NCBI GenBank assembly: GCA_039929265.1
Contig: JBDSRN010000179.1
Coordinates: forward strand, 1 to 10,879
DNA from: ZC4RG30 sp039929265
Lineage (GTDB): Bacteria; Pseudomonadota; Gammaproteobacteria; Steroidobacterales; Steroidobacteraceae
Length of the DNA: 10,879 bases
Reading direction: 5' to 3'
The position numbers were made by a program, and so were the translations under genes. Positions 1 through 6,103 of this stretch are shown piece by piece (position 1 is the first letter of the stretch; every line of letters begins with the position of its first letter). The notes under the pieces are model-generated. The model did not search any database and was not told where the DNA came from. It saw only the letters and a program-made list of their open reading frames with translations.

Positions 1-2
1 TA

Positions 3-74
3 GCCCTTAAAATGCAGGCTTTCGAGACATTTCTGGTACCGGACGGGACGCCGTGCGACGCCCTGATACAGTGA
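3..74 (+). other. Possible C-terminal tail of an ORF cut by the window edge
   Basis: This frame is open from the window edge and ends at TGA 72-74. It encodes 23 residues ending in PDGTPCDALIQ. The length is too short to judge and I recognise no family. The stop lies immediately left of the putative left attachment site at 77, so this could be the end of a chromosomal gene flanking the element, or simply non-coding DNA. Confidence 0.15.
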
Positions 75-76
75 AT

Positions 77-98
77 TGGCTCCCGGGTTGGAATCCAA
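77..98 (-). repeat. Left att-like repeat: degenerate copy of the tRNA-Asn 3' end
   Basis: The plus strand reads TGGCTCCCGGGTTGGAATCC followed by AA. Aligned to the tRNA-Asn 3' end at 1737-1759, 21 of 23 columns match. The differences are one missing C in the acceptor stem and one C/G mismatch in the T-loop portion. The match covers the CCA, discriminator, 3' acceptor strand and T-arm strand, then stops abruptly. This is the expected shape of a duplicated attachment core that has drifted because it no longer needs to function as a tRNA. Confidence 0.65.
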
Positions 99-148
99 GT
101 CGCCGATAAATCCTGATCTACAATTAGTTTTACCTGCAACGCGAAACG

Positions 149-168
149 TTACCCCAAAAAATTACCCC
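149..168. repeat. Tandem TTACCCC direct repeats near the left att site
   Basis: TTACCCC occurs at 149-155 and again at 162-168, separated by six A residues (13 bp period). The opposite strand reads GGGGTAA-TTTTTT-GGGGTAA. Paired short repeats of this kind are often found beside tyrosine-integrase attachment sites as arm-binding sites. That role is inferred from position only. Confidence 0.35.
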
Positions 169-260
169 GTCGAAATAGCAGTGTGACAAGCCCATCAGCT
201 GTGCCGTCAGAGGTCGCGTCACTGCAACGTACAATAATTTCTCGAATCGAGGAGGAGACC

Positions 261-1040
261 ATGGAATTGCTAGTTGGGGCAGTGTTGGCACTGACGGTGT
301 GTTGCTTCGCGACGATTATCGGCTTCGACCGGGATCGGGCCTTCTATCCCACGATGGTAATAGTGGTCGCCTCGTACTACATCCTGTTTGCCGTCATGGG
401 CGGGTCATCGCGCTCGCTGATGTGGGAACTTGTCGGCATGAGTGTTTTTCTCGTGTTGTCAGGCATCGGATTCAAGGTGTCCCTGTGGTGGGCGGCAGGC
501 GCATTGGCCGCCCATGGCGTATTTGACTGGTTTCATGCGCGCTTGATTGCAGACCCGGGTGTGCCGGTGTGGTGGCCCGGGTTCTGTATGGCATTCGATG
601 TCGTGGCGGCAGCGTATCTGGCCTGGCTCCTGGTTCGGTCAGAGCTCCTGCCGAGCGCGATTCGTGCGCCTCAGCGAACTGCCGGATTGTCTCATCGGAT
701 CGGGCCATTTATACGGGCCGAATTGCTGGCTGCTGCAGACTGCGACGAAAGGGGTGATTTCGCGAACAGCTTCAGTCATCTGGAACGGGCGCACGTCTTG
801 GGGCAGGCCTCGACACGCGAGCATGTCCGGGTGCACTGGCAAATGCTTCGCTGGGCCATGCATAGACGACAATTGTCAGAGTCTGCCAACCAGGTGTTTC
901 GCATCGTCGGCGCCGCGACCATGACCGGAATCGGTTTGGTTCCAGAGGGAAATACGTGAGGCGGGAACATCAGCGCCTTCAGGCGTCTGCCAGTCCCAGC
1001 CGATCTTGCAGAAATTATTGCCTCGGCGCGCACTCGGTGA
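261..1040 (+). pseudogene. Membrane protein-DUF3703 fusion interrupted by an in-frame TGA
   Basis: ATG 261 follows GAGGAGGAGACC, a very strong ribosome-binding site, so I prefer it to the in-frame GTG at 183. A -10-like TACAAT lies at 230-235 with no clear -35. The frame runs 232 codons to TGA 957-959. Residues 1-125 form four to five membrane segments (about 3-21, 30-47, 55-70, 74-88 and 105-125) with an H85-x3-D89-x2-H92 motif in a polar loop. Residues about 145-232 resemble DUF3703, with HLERAHVLGQ at 173-182 and HVRVHW at 188-193. As I recall the family, the domain continues through a PxGNTGG..NVSxF motif. Here the sequence reads VPEGNT, TGA, then GGNISAFRRLPVPADL in the same frame to a second TGA at 1038-1040. 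The stop therefore appears to replace a conserved Gly codon (GGA to TGA). The truncated product would lack about 27 residues. Biochemical function is unknown; the membrane half with a His/Asp motif could bind metal, but that is speculation. The gene is the only recognisable cargo of the element. Confidence 0.7.
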
Positions 1041-1248
1041 AGCGGCGCAAGCGCGTATGCGGACACCGGGCAAAATGTGCTGGACGGACATGTTCGCGTC
1101 GGCAACCTGGTGCCCGCAAGTACCTTCAACGGGGCTTCGACTTAGCGGAGCGCAGCCATAGGATCTGGACCTTGGAGCTGGCGCCGCGCGTGCACAGGGG
1201 CACGAGCCGGACGGGACTCTATCCAAGCTGAAATTTCCGCAGCAAGCC
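1041..1248. other. Stretch with no recognisable gene, probable deletion scar
   Basis: Between the end of the DUF3703 frame and the first integrase-like residues I find no plausible gene. Short frames exist on both strands but their translations are Arg/Ser/Cys-rich and resemble nothing known to me. The frame leading into the integrase fragment is open from 1162 (after TAG 1159-1161), but its first roughly 40 codons do not look like integrase. The missing N-terminal two thirds of the integrase gene was probably lost here. Confidence 0.4.
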
Positions 1249-1692
1249 ATGCCACTGTGTTTGCTGACAATTGCCGCCGAGAAGGAAAGCTGCCGCGTGG
1301 AGTTCCCGGCCGCGTTGGAACTCGACCTAAAGGCTTGGAAGTTGGCGTGCCCCAATGGCGAGCACAACCTTGTGTTCCCGAATCAAGAGGGCAAGCCCCA
1401 CAGCCCGGCGAACCTCTTGCACCGTGGTCTGTATCCGGCGCTGCGCAAGGCCGGTCTTCGCAAGGTGAGGTTCCATGACCTGCGGCACTCGTTCGCCTCG
1501 CTCGCGCTGGCCAGCGGCGAGAACCTGCAGGTGGTCAGCGATGCCTTGGGGCACGCCGACTCATCGATCACGCTGAAGGTCTACCGCCACCTGATGCCGG
1601 GAGAGGGCAGAGGTCTGAGTGACAGGCTTGCCGAGAAGGTCTTCACCGCCGGTGTCGCACCACCGAATGGTGGCAACGTGGTGGCAAAGTAA
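1249..1692 (+). pseudogene. Tyrosine recombinase/phage integrase, C-terminal fragment
   Basis: The 147-residue frame matches the C-terminal catalytic half of phage-type integrases. HDLRH (76-80) supplies the HxxR pair (H76, R79), LGHADSS (100-106) supplies the third conserved His (H102), and VYRHLMP (111-117) supplies the nucleophile Y112. KAWKLACPNGEHNLVFPN and the GLYPALRKAGL segment before HDLR are also typical. The first catalytic Arg, the core-binding domain and the arm-binding domain are all absent; full integrases are usually about 330-420 residues. Similarity fades upstream of about residue 15, and ATG 1249 has no ribosome-binding site, so this is a relic and probably not translated. 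Its 3' end lies 44 bp from the tRNA-Asn 3' end, the expected place for an integrase of an element using that tRNA. A recombinase lacking the first Arg should be inactive. Confidence 0.85.
1669..1687 (+). repeat. GGTGGCAA direct repeats at the integrase 3' end
   Basis: GGTGGCAA occurs at 1669-1676 and 1680-1687, an 11 bp period (about one helical turn), inside the last codons of the integrase fragment and 50 bp from the attachment core. Phased GTGGCAA-type repeats at integrase gene ends are commonly arm-type binding sites; the role here is inferred. A small inverted repeat CCACC-GAAT-GGTGG (1660-1673) overlaps the first copy. Confidence 0.4.
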
Positions 1693-1736
1693 TATCTTTC
1701 GATATTTCCGAAACGGCCTAAGTTGCTGATCGCGAA

Positions 1737-1759
1737 TGGCTCCCCGGGTTGGAATCGAA
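1737..1759 (-). repeat. Right att-like repeat (tRNA-Asn 3' end)
   Basis: This is the undamaged copy of the putative attachment core, covering the CCA, discriminator, 3' acceptor strand and T-arm of tRNA-Asn. It matches 77-98 in 21 of 23 aligned columns. Confidence 0.6.
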
Positions 1760-1811
1760 CCAACGACCAACGGATTAACAGTCCGACGCTCTACCGCTGA
1801 GCTACCGAGGA
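1737..1811 (-). tRNA. tRNA-Asn(GTT)
   Basis: Read on the minus strand the gene starts TCCTCGG and ends CCGGGGA-G-CCA. The 7 bp acceptor stem pairs fully with one T-G wobble. The D-arm GCTCAGCGGTAGAGC, the anticodon arm with loop CTGTTAATC (anticodon GTT) and the T-arm with GGTTCGATTCC are all present, and CCA is encoded. The 3' 23 bases are partly duplicated at 77-98, marking this as the attachment site of the element on its left. The intact cloverleaf suggests the gene still works. Confidence 0.95.
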
Positions 1812-1838
1812 GTGGCTGAACGCCTTTCGAGGGGCGCG

Positions 1839-1867
1839 ATTCTCGAAGAACCTCTCGCGGACGTCAA
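1839..1867 (-). promoter_or_regulatory. Predicted sigma70-type promoter of tRNA-Asn
   Basis: On the minus strand TTGACG (1862-1867; 5 of 6 to consensus) is followed by a 17 bp spacer and GAGAAT (1839-1844; 4 of 6). The bases after the -10 are CGCGCCCC, a GC-rich discriminator typical of stringently controlled stable-RNA promoters. The predicted start near 1832 is about 20 bp before the mature tRNA 5' end. Confidence 0.55.
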
Positions 1868-1877
1868 GGAATGCACG

Positions 1878-3059
1878 TCACATCAAAGCCTTGCGGATCC
1901 GATCGAGCGCCTTGCCCAGACTTTCAAGGCTCGTGGCGAACGAGATACGCATGTGGCCGGGTGCGCCGAAGCCCGAGCCGGGGACCACGGCGACCAGGGC
2001 ATCTGAGAGCAGGTACTCGCAGAAGGCCACATCGTCCCTGAAGCCGCGCGCCTGCATGGCGCCCTGCACGTCGGCGAACGCATAGAAAGTGCCGTCGCCG
2101 GGACGGCAGGACACGCCGGGCAGATCGTTGAGGCCCGCCACCACGAAATCGTGGCGCCGGTGAAACGATTCGCTCATCTCCGCTACGCCATGCTGGTCGC
2201 CGGTGAGCGCGGCGATCGCCGCTTTCTGGCACATGCTGGCGGCGTTGGTCGTCGATTGTCCCTGCACGGTACCCATGGCGGTGATGATCTCCTTCGGCCC
2301 GCCGCAGTAGCCGATGCGCCACCCGGTCATCGCATAGGCCTTGGAGCAGCCGTTGATCGTCACCGTACGTTCGTACAGCGCCGGAACCGCTGTCAGCAGA
2401 CTGCAGAAGGGTTCGCTGCCCCAATAGATATGCTCGTAGATGTCGTCGGTGCCGATGAGGATGCGCGAGTGCTCGAGCAGCACCTCACCGAGGGCGACGA
2501 GTTCTGCGCGCGTGTACGCGGCACCGGTGGGATTGCACGGGCTGTTCAGCATCAGCAGTCGCGTCTGCGGCGTGATGGCGGCCGCGAGCTGTCGGGGGGT
2601 GATCTTGTAACCGTTCTCCACGCTCGCGTCGGGTGTGACGGGCAGGGCATCGGCGAGCATCGCCATGTCGGGATACGATACCCAGTACGGCGCGGGGACG
2701 ATCACCTCGTCGCCCGGATCGAGCACGGCCATGCAGAGGTTGAACAGCGTCTGCTTGGCGCCGGTTGAAATGAGGATCTGGTTGCGCTCGTAGCGCAGGC
2801 CGTTGTCGCGCCGGAACTTCTCGATCACCGCGTCCTTGAGTTCGGGCATTCCGTCCGCATTGGTGTAGCGCGTGAAGCCTTCCTGGATCGCGGCAATACC
2901 CGCCGCCGAAATATGTGGCGGGGTATCGAAGTCAGGTTCCCCCACCGACAGGCCGATGACGTCCTTGCCGTCCCGCCGCAACGTCGCGGCGCGCGCCGTC
3001 ATGGCGAGGGTGGCGGAGGGCTTGATGCGTTGGACGCGGCGCGCGACGTAGGGGGGCAC
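1878..3059 (-). CDS. Class I PLP-dependent aminotransferase (aspartate aminotransferase type)
   Basis: The 393-residue product is a fold-type I aminotransferase that should move an amino group between an amino acid (probably aspartate or an aromatic/prephenate-type substrate) and a 2-oxo acid in the cytoplasm. Visible motifs are GEPDFDTP near the N-terminus, SPCNPTG (Asn176 contacting PLP), TDDIY (Asp205 and Tyr208 for the pyridine ring), the catalytic Lys240 in SKAYAMTGWRIG, and Arg371 in MRISF for the substrate carboxylate. The sequence style (VQRIKPSATLAMTARA at the start, FTRYTNADGMPEL) fits the Ib subgroup of aspartate aminotransferases. I start at GTG 3059, preceded by AGGA 11 nt upstream. 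The longest frame, from 3173, would overlap uvrB by 70 bp and add 38 residues with no family similarity. The gene is divergent from uvrB, and the tRNA-Asn lies 66 bp downstream on the same strand. Substrate is not decided by sequence. Confidence 0.9.
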   Translation of the reverse strand: MPPYVARRVQRIKPSATLAMTARAATLRRDGKDVIGLSVGEPDFDTPPHISAAGIAAIQEGFTRYTNADGMPELKDAVIEKFRRDNGLRYERNQILISTGAKQTLFNLCMAVLDPGDEVIVPAPYWVSYPDMAMLADALPVTPDASVENGYKITPRQLAAAITPQTRLLMLNSPCNPTGAAYTRAELVALGEVLLEHSRILIGTDDIYEHIYWGSEPFCSLLTAVPALYERTVTINGCSKAYAMTGWRIGYCGGPKEIITAMGTVQGQSTTNAASMCQKAAIAALTGDQHGVAEMSESFHRRHDFVVAGLNDLPGVSCRPGDGTFYAFADVQGAMQARGFRDDVAFCEYLLSDALVAVVPGSGFGAPGHMRISFATSLESLGKALDRIRKALM

Positions 3060-3087
3060 TGGCGGGAATGTCCTGCAATTCGGGGAC

Positions 3088-3096
3088 GCTATAGTA
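3088..3096. promoter_or_regulatory. CTATAG-containing divergent promoter region
   Basis: The aminotransferase and uvrB starts are 44 bp apart, so their promoters must overlap each other or the coding starts. The sequence GCTATAGTAG contains a -10-like TATAGT for uvrB (3090-3095) and TACTAT for the aminotransferase on the other strand. No good -35 partner is seen for either direction. No CTGT-N8-ACAG SOS box is visible, unlike the LexA-regulated uvrB of E. coli. Confidence 0.3.
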
Positions 3097-3103
3097 GCGA
3101 TGT

Positions 3104-5140
3104 ATGGAACCGAGCGGATTTGAATTACATGCCGATTACGAGCCTGCGGGCGATCAACCGCAGGCGATCGCACGTCTGATAGAAGGAGCGCAGGAGGGGC
3201 TCGCCGCGCAGACCTTGCTCGGGGTCACCGGTTCGGGAAAGACCTACACCATTGCCAACGTGATCCAGGCGCTGCAGCGCCCGACACTGGTTATCGCGCA
3301 CAACAAGACCTTGGCCGCGCAGTTGTACGGCGAGTTCCGTGAGTTCTTCCCGAAAAACTCGGTGGAATATTTCGTTTCTTATTACGACTATTTCCAGCCC
3401 GAAGCGTACGTCCCGTCATCGGATACCTACATCGAAAAGGATTCCTCGGTGAACGAGCACATCGAACAAATGCGCCTGTCGGCGACCAAGGCACTGCTCG
3501 AACGCAAGGACACGATCATCGTCGCAACGGTCTCCTCGATCTACGGCCTCGGCGCACCGGAGACTTACCTGTCGATGGTGTTACACCTGAGCCGCGGCGA
3601 CCGGATCGATCAGCGCGCGATACTGCGACGTCTCGCGGAGATGCAGTACACGCGCAACGACATGGAGTTGTCGCAGGGCACCTACCGCGTGCGCGGCGAC
3701 GTGATCGACATCTTCCCGGCCGAGTCGGATCGCGATGCGCTGCGCGTGGAATTGCTCGACGATGTCATCGAGTCGCTCGCGAAGTTTGATCCGCTTACCG
3801 GCGAGATACGGGCGAAGCTCCCGCGTTTCACAGTTTATCCAGGCACGCACTTCGTCACGCCGCGCGACCGCGTCGTCTCCGCTATCGATCGCATCCGCGA
3901 CGACATGGCGCTCCGGCTCAAGGAAATGTACGAGGCTGGCAAGCTGGTGGAAGCGCAGCGTCTGCAGCAGCGCACGACCTTCGATCTCGAAATGATGCAG
4001 GAGATTGGCTACTGTGCCGGCATCGAAAACTATTCGCGCTATCTGTCGGGCCGCGATCCCGGCGAGCCGCCCCCGTGCCTGTACGACTATCTTCCGGATA
4101 ATGCCTTGCTCGTCGTGGATGAGAGTCACCAGACCATTCCGCAGCTCGGCGCGATGTACAAGGGCGATCGCTCGCGCAAGGAGACGCTGGTCGAATACGG
4201 CTTCCGCCTGCCTTCTGCGCTGGACAACCGGCCGCTCAAGTTCGAGGAGTGGGAAGCACTCGCGCCGCAGATGATCTTCGTGTCGGCCACGCCATCGAAG
4301 TACGAGGCGCTGAAGTCCGGACAGGTAGTGGAACAGGTGGTGCGTCCCACGGGGCTGATAGACCCCGTTGTCGAGATCCGCCCGGTGCGAACGCAGGTGG
4401 ATGATGTGCTCTCGGAGATCAACCTGTGTGCGGCGAAGGGTGAACGCGTACTGGTCACCACGCTTACCAAGCGCATGGCTGAGGATCTCACCGAGTACCT
4501 TAACGAGCACGGCGTACGCGTGCGTTACATGCACAGCGACACGGATACCGTCGAACGCATGGAGATCATCCGCGACCTGCGACTGGGGCAGTTCGACGCG
4601 CTCGTGGGCATCAACCTGCTGCGCGAGGGTCTCGACATGCCTGAGGTGTCGCTGGTCGCGATTCTGGATGCGGACAAGGAGGGTTTCCTGCGCTCCGAGG
4701 GTTCGCTGATCCAGACGATCGGTCGCGCCGCGCGCAACATCAACGGCCGCGCGATCCTGTACGCGGACACACGCACCGGCTCGATCGAGCGTGCGCTGGC
4801 TGAAACCGAGCGCCGCCGCAACAAGCAGATCGAATACAACCTCGAGCACGGCATCACACCGCGCGGCATCACCAAGAGCGTCCAGGATGTGATGGAAGGG
4901 GCGCGCAGCTCGGCACCGCAGCCGAAGGGCAGGAAGGCCAAGGCGGGCGCGGCCCGCGATGCAGCGGCATTGCCTGCGAATGCGAAGCCTGAGCAGATCG
5001 CGCGTGAGATCAAGAAACTCGAGGTCGAGATGTTCCGGCACGCACGCAATCTCGAATTCGAGGACGCTGCGCGATTACGCGATCAGATCGAAACGCTCAA
5101 GCAGCGGGAGCTGGGCTTGCCTGCGAAACTGGCGGGGTGA
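3104..5140 (+). CDS. uvrB: UvrABC excinuclease subunit B
   Basis: UvrB is the damage-verifying DNA helicase of nucleotide excision repair: it is loaded by UvrA, opens the helix around a lesion, and recruits UvrC for incision. The 678 residues match the family's usual length (about 670). Walker A GVTGSGKT is at 40-47, the beta-hairpin region with YYDYFQPEAYVP is at 93-104 onward, DESH (motif II) is at 339-342, and motif VI QTIGRAARN is at 537-545. The C-terminal UVR domain (about 630-665, EIKKLEVEMFRHARNLEFE) binds UvrC. A low-complexity Lys/Ala linker (KGRKAKAGAARDAAA) precedes it. ATG 3104 begins with FELHADYEPAGDQPQAI, the conserved N-terminus, although the ribosome-binding site is weak. 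The gene is monocistronic here and divergent from the aminotransferase. Confidence 0.98.
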   Translation: MEPSGFELHADYEPAGDQPQAIARLIEGAQEGLAAQTLLGVTGSGKTYTIANVIQALQRPTLVIAHNKTLAAQLYGEFREFFPKNSVEYFVSYYDYFQPEAYVPSSDTYIEKDSSVNEHIEQMRLSATKALLERKDTIIVATVSSIYGLGAPETYLSMVLHLSRGDRIDQRAILRRLAEMQYTRNDMELSQGTYRVRGDVIDIFPAESDRDALRVELLDDVIESLAKFDPLTGEIRAKLPRFTVYPGTHFVTPRDRVVSAIDRIRDDMALRLKEMYEAGKLVEAQRLQQRTTFDLEMMQEIGYCAGIENYSRYLSGRDPGEPPPCLYDYLPDNALLVVDESHQTIPQLGAMYKGDRSRKETLVEYGFRLPSALDNRPLKFEEWEALAPQMIFVSATPSKYEALKSGQVVEQVVRPTGLIDPVVEIRPVRTQVDDVLSEINLCAAKGERVLVTTLTKRMAEDLTEYLNEHGVRVRYMHSDTDTVERMEIIRDLRLGQFDALVGINLLREGLDMPEVSLVAILDADKEGFLRSEGSLIQTIGRAARNINGRAILYADTRTGSIERALAETERRRNKQIEYNLEHGITPRGITKSVQDVMEGARSSAPQPKGRKAKAGAARDAAALPANAKPEQIAREIKKLEVEMFRHARNLEFEDAARLRDQIETLKQRELGLPAKLAG

Positions 5141-5152
5141 CAAATCAGCAAA

Positions 5153-5166
5153 TGCGAAGAATCGCA
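5153..5166 (-). terminator. Possible short terminator hairpin after tRNA-Val
   Basis: TGCGA-AGAA-TCGCA forms a 5 bp stem in the 35 bp between uvrB and tRNA-Val. Read on the minus strand, downstream of the tRNA-Val, it is followed by TTTGCTGATTTG, a partly T-rich tail. It is weak as an intrinsic terminator and is offered only as a candidate. Confidence 0.3.
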
Positions 5167-5175
5167 AATAGTTAT

Positions 5176-5250
5176 TGGTAGGCGTGACTGGGATCGAACC
5201 AGCGACCACTTCCATGTCAAGGAAGTGCTCTACCACTGAGCTACACGCCT
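5176..5250 (-). tRNA. tRNA-Val(GAC)
   Basis: On the minus strand the gene runs from AGGCGTG to CACGCCT-A-CCA. All 7 acceptor pairs form. The D-arm is GCTCAGTGGTAGAGC, the anticodon stem is CTTCC/GGAAG around loop TTGACAT (anticodon GAC, valine), and the T-arm is CTGG-TTCGATC-CCAG. The length of 75 nt includes the encoded CCA. It lies 35 bp downstream of uvrB on the opposite strand. Confidence 0.95.
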
Positions 5251-5267
5251 GCCGCCGAAGGGGGCGC

Positions 5268-5296
5268 ACAATACGCCACGTCGGCGGGCGACGCAA
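5268..5296 (-). promoter_or_regulatory. Predicted promoter of tRNA-Val
   Basis: On the minus strand TTGCGT (5291-5296) is separated by 17 bp from TATTGT (5268-5273), followed by the GC-rich discriminator GCGCCCCC. The predicted start near 5261 is about 11 bp before the tRNA 5' end. The hexamers are only moderate matches, but the layout resembles that upstream of tRNA-Asn in this window. Confidence 0.45.
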
Positions 5297-5301
5297 GTTA
5301 A

Positions 5302-5319
5302 ACGCTTTGAATACAGCGT
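5302..5319 (-). terminator. Weak hairpin after the methyltransferase gene
   Basis: ACGCT (5315-5319, minus-strand reading) and AGCGT (5302-5306) can pair across an 8-nt loop directly after the methyltransferase stop codon, followed by TTTAAC. With a 5 bp stem and a short T run this is at best a weak terminator; it also abuts the tRNA-Val promoter. Confidence 0.25.
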
Positions 5320-5320
5320 G

Positions 5321-6046
5321 TTAGACGTGTTTCGTGGCCACGGCGATCAGGTTCTTGCCCAACAAACGCATGCACAGCGGATCAAGGATCCTGTTGATCG
5401 GGAACAGGTAGCGATCAAAGAATTTCAGCGTACGTGGGTCGATGTCGCCGGTGCCGGGATCAATGAACTTGTAGAGCGCGGAAGCGAAAAAGCCTGCCGT
5501 GTCGCCGTAGTGCACGAAATCTATCTTCAAACCGTTGCGTTCGAGCATACGGACCACGCCGGCGCGACGATACCGTCGGAAGTGACCGACCTTGGCATCC
5601 ATCGCGGAGTACAGGCCTTCGAACGCCGGGACGAAGATCAACAGGGAACCTCCGGGCTTGAGGATCGACGCCAGCGCCTTCACCTGCGCATTGTCGTTTT
5701 CGATGTGCTCCAGCACGTTGTACGTGTAGACGAAGTCGATTGAGTCGGGCTGCAAACCCTCGGCGGACGAAAATGACTTGAGCCCGGCACGGGTGATCTC
5801 AGCGCGCAATGGTTCGTCCGGCTCGATGCAGGTGATGTCGTAGCCGAGACCAGCGAGCATGGCAGCGAAGGTTCCGCAGCCGGCGCCGAAGTCCACGATG
5901 TGATCGGACTTCTTCGCACGCGTCGTCACGAGGTTGCGCAACCACGCGTTGTAGTTGTGCGCATCGCGCATCGCCTCCAGATTGTCCCTCCCCGTGTAGC
6001 CAGGGTCCAACGCAAGGGCATTGGCCGGGCCGGAGTCTTTGCCCAT
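5321..6046 (-). CDS. Class I SAM-dependent methyltransferase
   Basis: The 241-residue soluble protein has a Rossmann-type SAM domain. Motif I VDFGAGCGTF is at 51-60, the acidic residue at the end of strand 2 (E75 in CIEPD) should bind the ribose, and YNVLEHIEND (109-118) is the motif after strand 4. LKPGG (129-133) and VPAFEGLYSAMD (139-150) followed by GHFRRY (154-159) complete the core. The LYSAMD...GHFRRY pattern occurs in methyltransferases often annotated near lipid or glycan genes, but the substrate cannot be told from sequence. I start at ATG 6046 because GAGGAA (6053-6058) sits 6 nt upstream; the in-frame GTG 6052 would leave no spacing. The C-terminal region (about 185-235) has hydrophobic and aromatic stretches that may be membrane-peripheral. 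It is not in an operon with any neighbour visible here. Confidence 0.88.
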   Translation of the reverse strand: MGKDSGPANALALDPGYTGRDNLEAMRDAHNYNAWLRNLVTTRAKKSDHIVDFGAGCGTFAAMLAGLGYDITCIEPDEPLRAEITRAGLKSFSSAEGLQPDSIDFVYTYNVLEHIENDNAQVKALASILKPGGSLLIFVPAFEGLYSAMDAKVGHFRRYRRAGVVRMLERNGLKIDFVHYGDTAGFFASALYKFIDPGTGDIDPRTLKFFDRYLFPINRILDPLCMRLLGKNLIAVATKHV

Positions 6047-6073
6047 CTTCACTTCCTCTGTAGATGTCCCTAA

Positions 6074-6102
6074 GTTCTACACTGCCATTCTCGCAATCTC
6101 AA
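6074..6102 (-). promoter_or_regulatory. Predicted promoter of the methyltransferase gene
   Basis: On the minus strand TTGAGA (6097-6102; 5 of 6 to the -35 consensus) is followed by 17 bp and TAGAAC (6074-6079; 4 of 6). The predicted start near 6067 gives a leader of about 20 nt containing the GAGGAA ribosome-binding site. Confidence 0.5.
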
Positions 6103-6103
6103 A

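Larger units (their letters stand above)
77..1759. mobile_element. Decayed integrative element in tRNA-Asn
   Basis: The element is bounded on the right by the 3' end of an intact tRNA-Asn gene and on the left by a degenerate copy of the same 22-23 bases. It holds a membrane-DUF3703 cargo gene with an internal stop and the C-terminal part of a tyrosine integrase, whose 3' end lies 44 bp from the tRNA. Tyrosine integrases commonly use tRNA 3' ends as attachment sites and restore the tRNA on integration, which matches the intact tRNA here. At about 1.66 kb, with no complete integrase, it cannot be autonomous. I infer a remnant left by internal deletion. The two ends carry different short direct repeats, so two successive insertions are also possible. 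Confidence 0.6.

Noticed and set aside
183..260. GTG start 26 codons upstream for the membrane-DUF3703 gene
   Set aside because: No ribosome-binding site there, while ATG 261 has a near-perfect one and begins directly with a membrane segment.
956..1231. 91-codon plus-strand frame after the DUF3703 gene
   Set aside because: Arg/Ser/Cys-rich translation without similarity. The first part is better read in the DUF3703 frame.
876..1367. 163-codon minus-strand frame across the gap before the integrase
   Set aside because: It is antisense to both the DUF3703 end and the integrase fragment, with no domain-like sequence or ribosome-binding site.
3060..3173. Longer N-terminus for the aminotransferase starting at 3173
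   Set aside because: It overlaps the uvrB start by 70 bp and the extra 38 residues do not resemble the family; GTG 3059 gives the usual length.
3581..5041. 486-codon open frame antisense to uvrB
   Set aside because: It mirrors the codon structure of uvrB, has no ribosome-binding site or recognisable domain, and uvrB itself is fully intact. Such long antisense frames are normal in GC-rich DNA.
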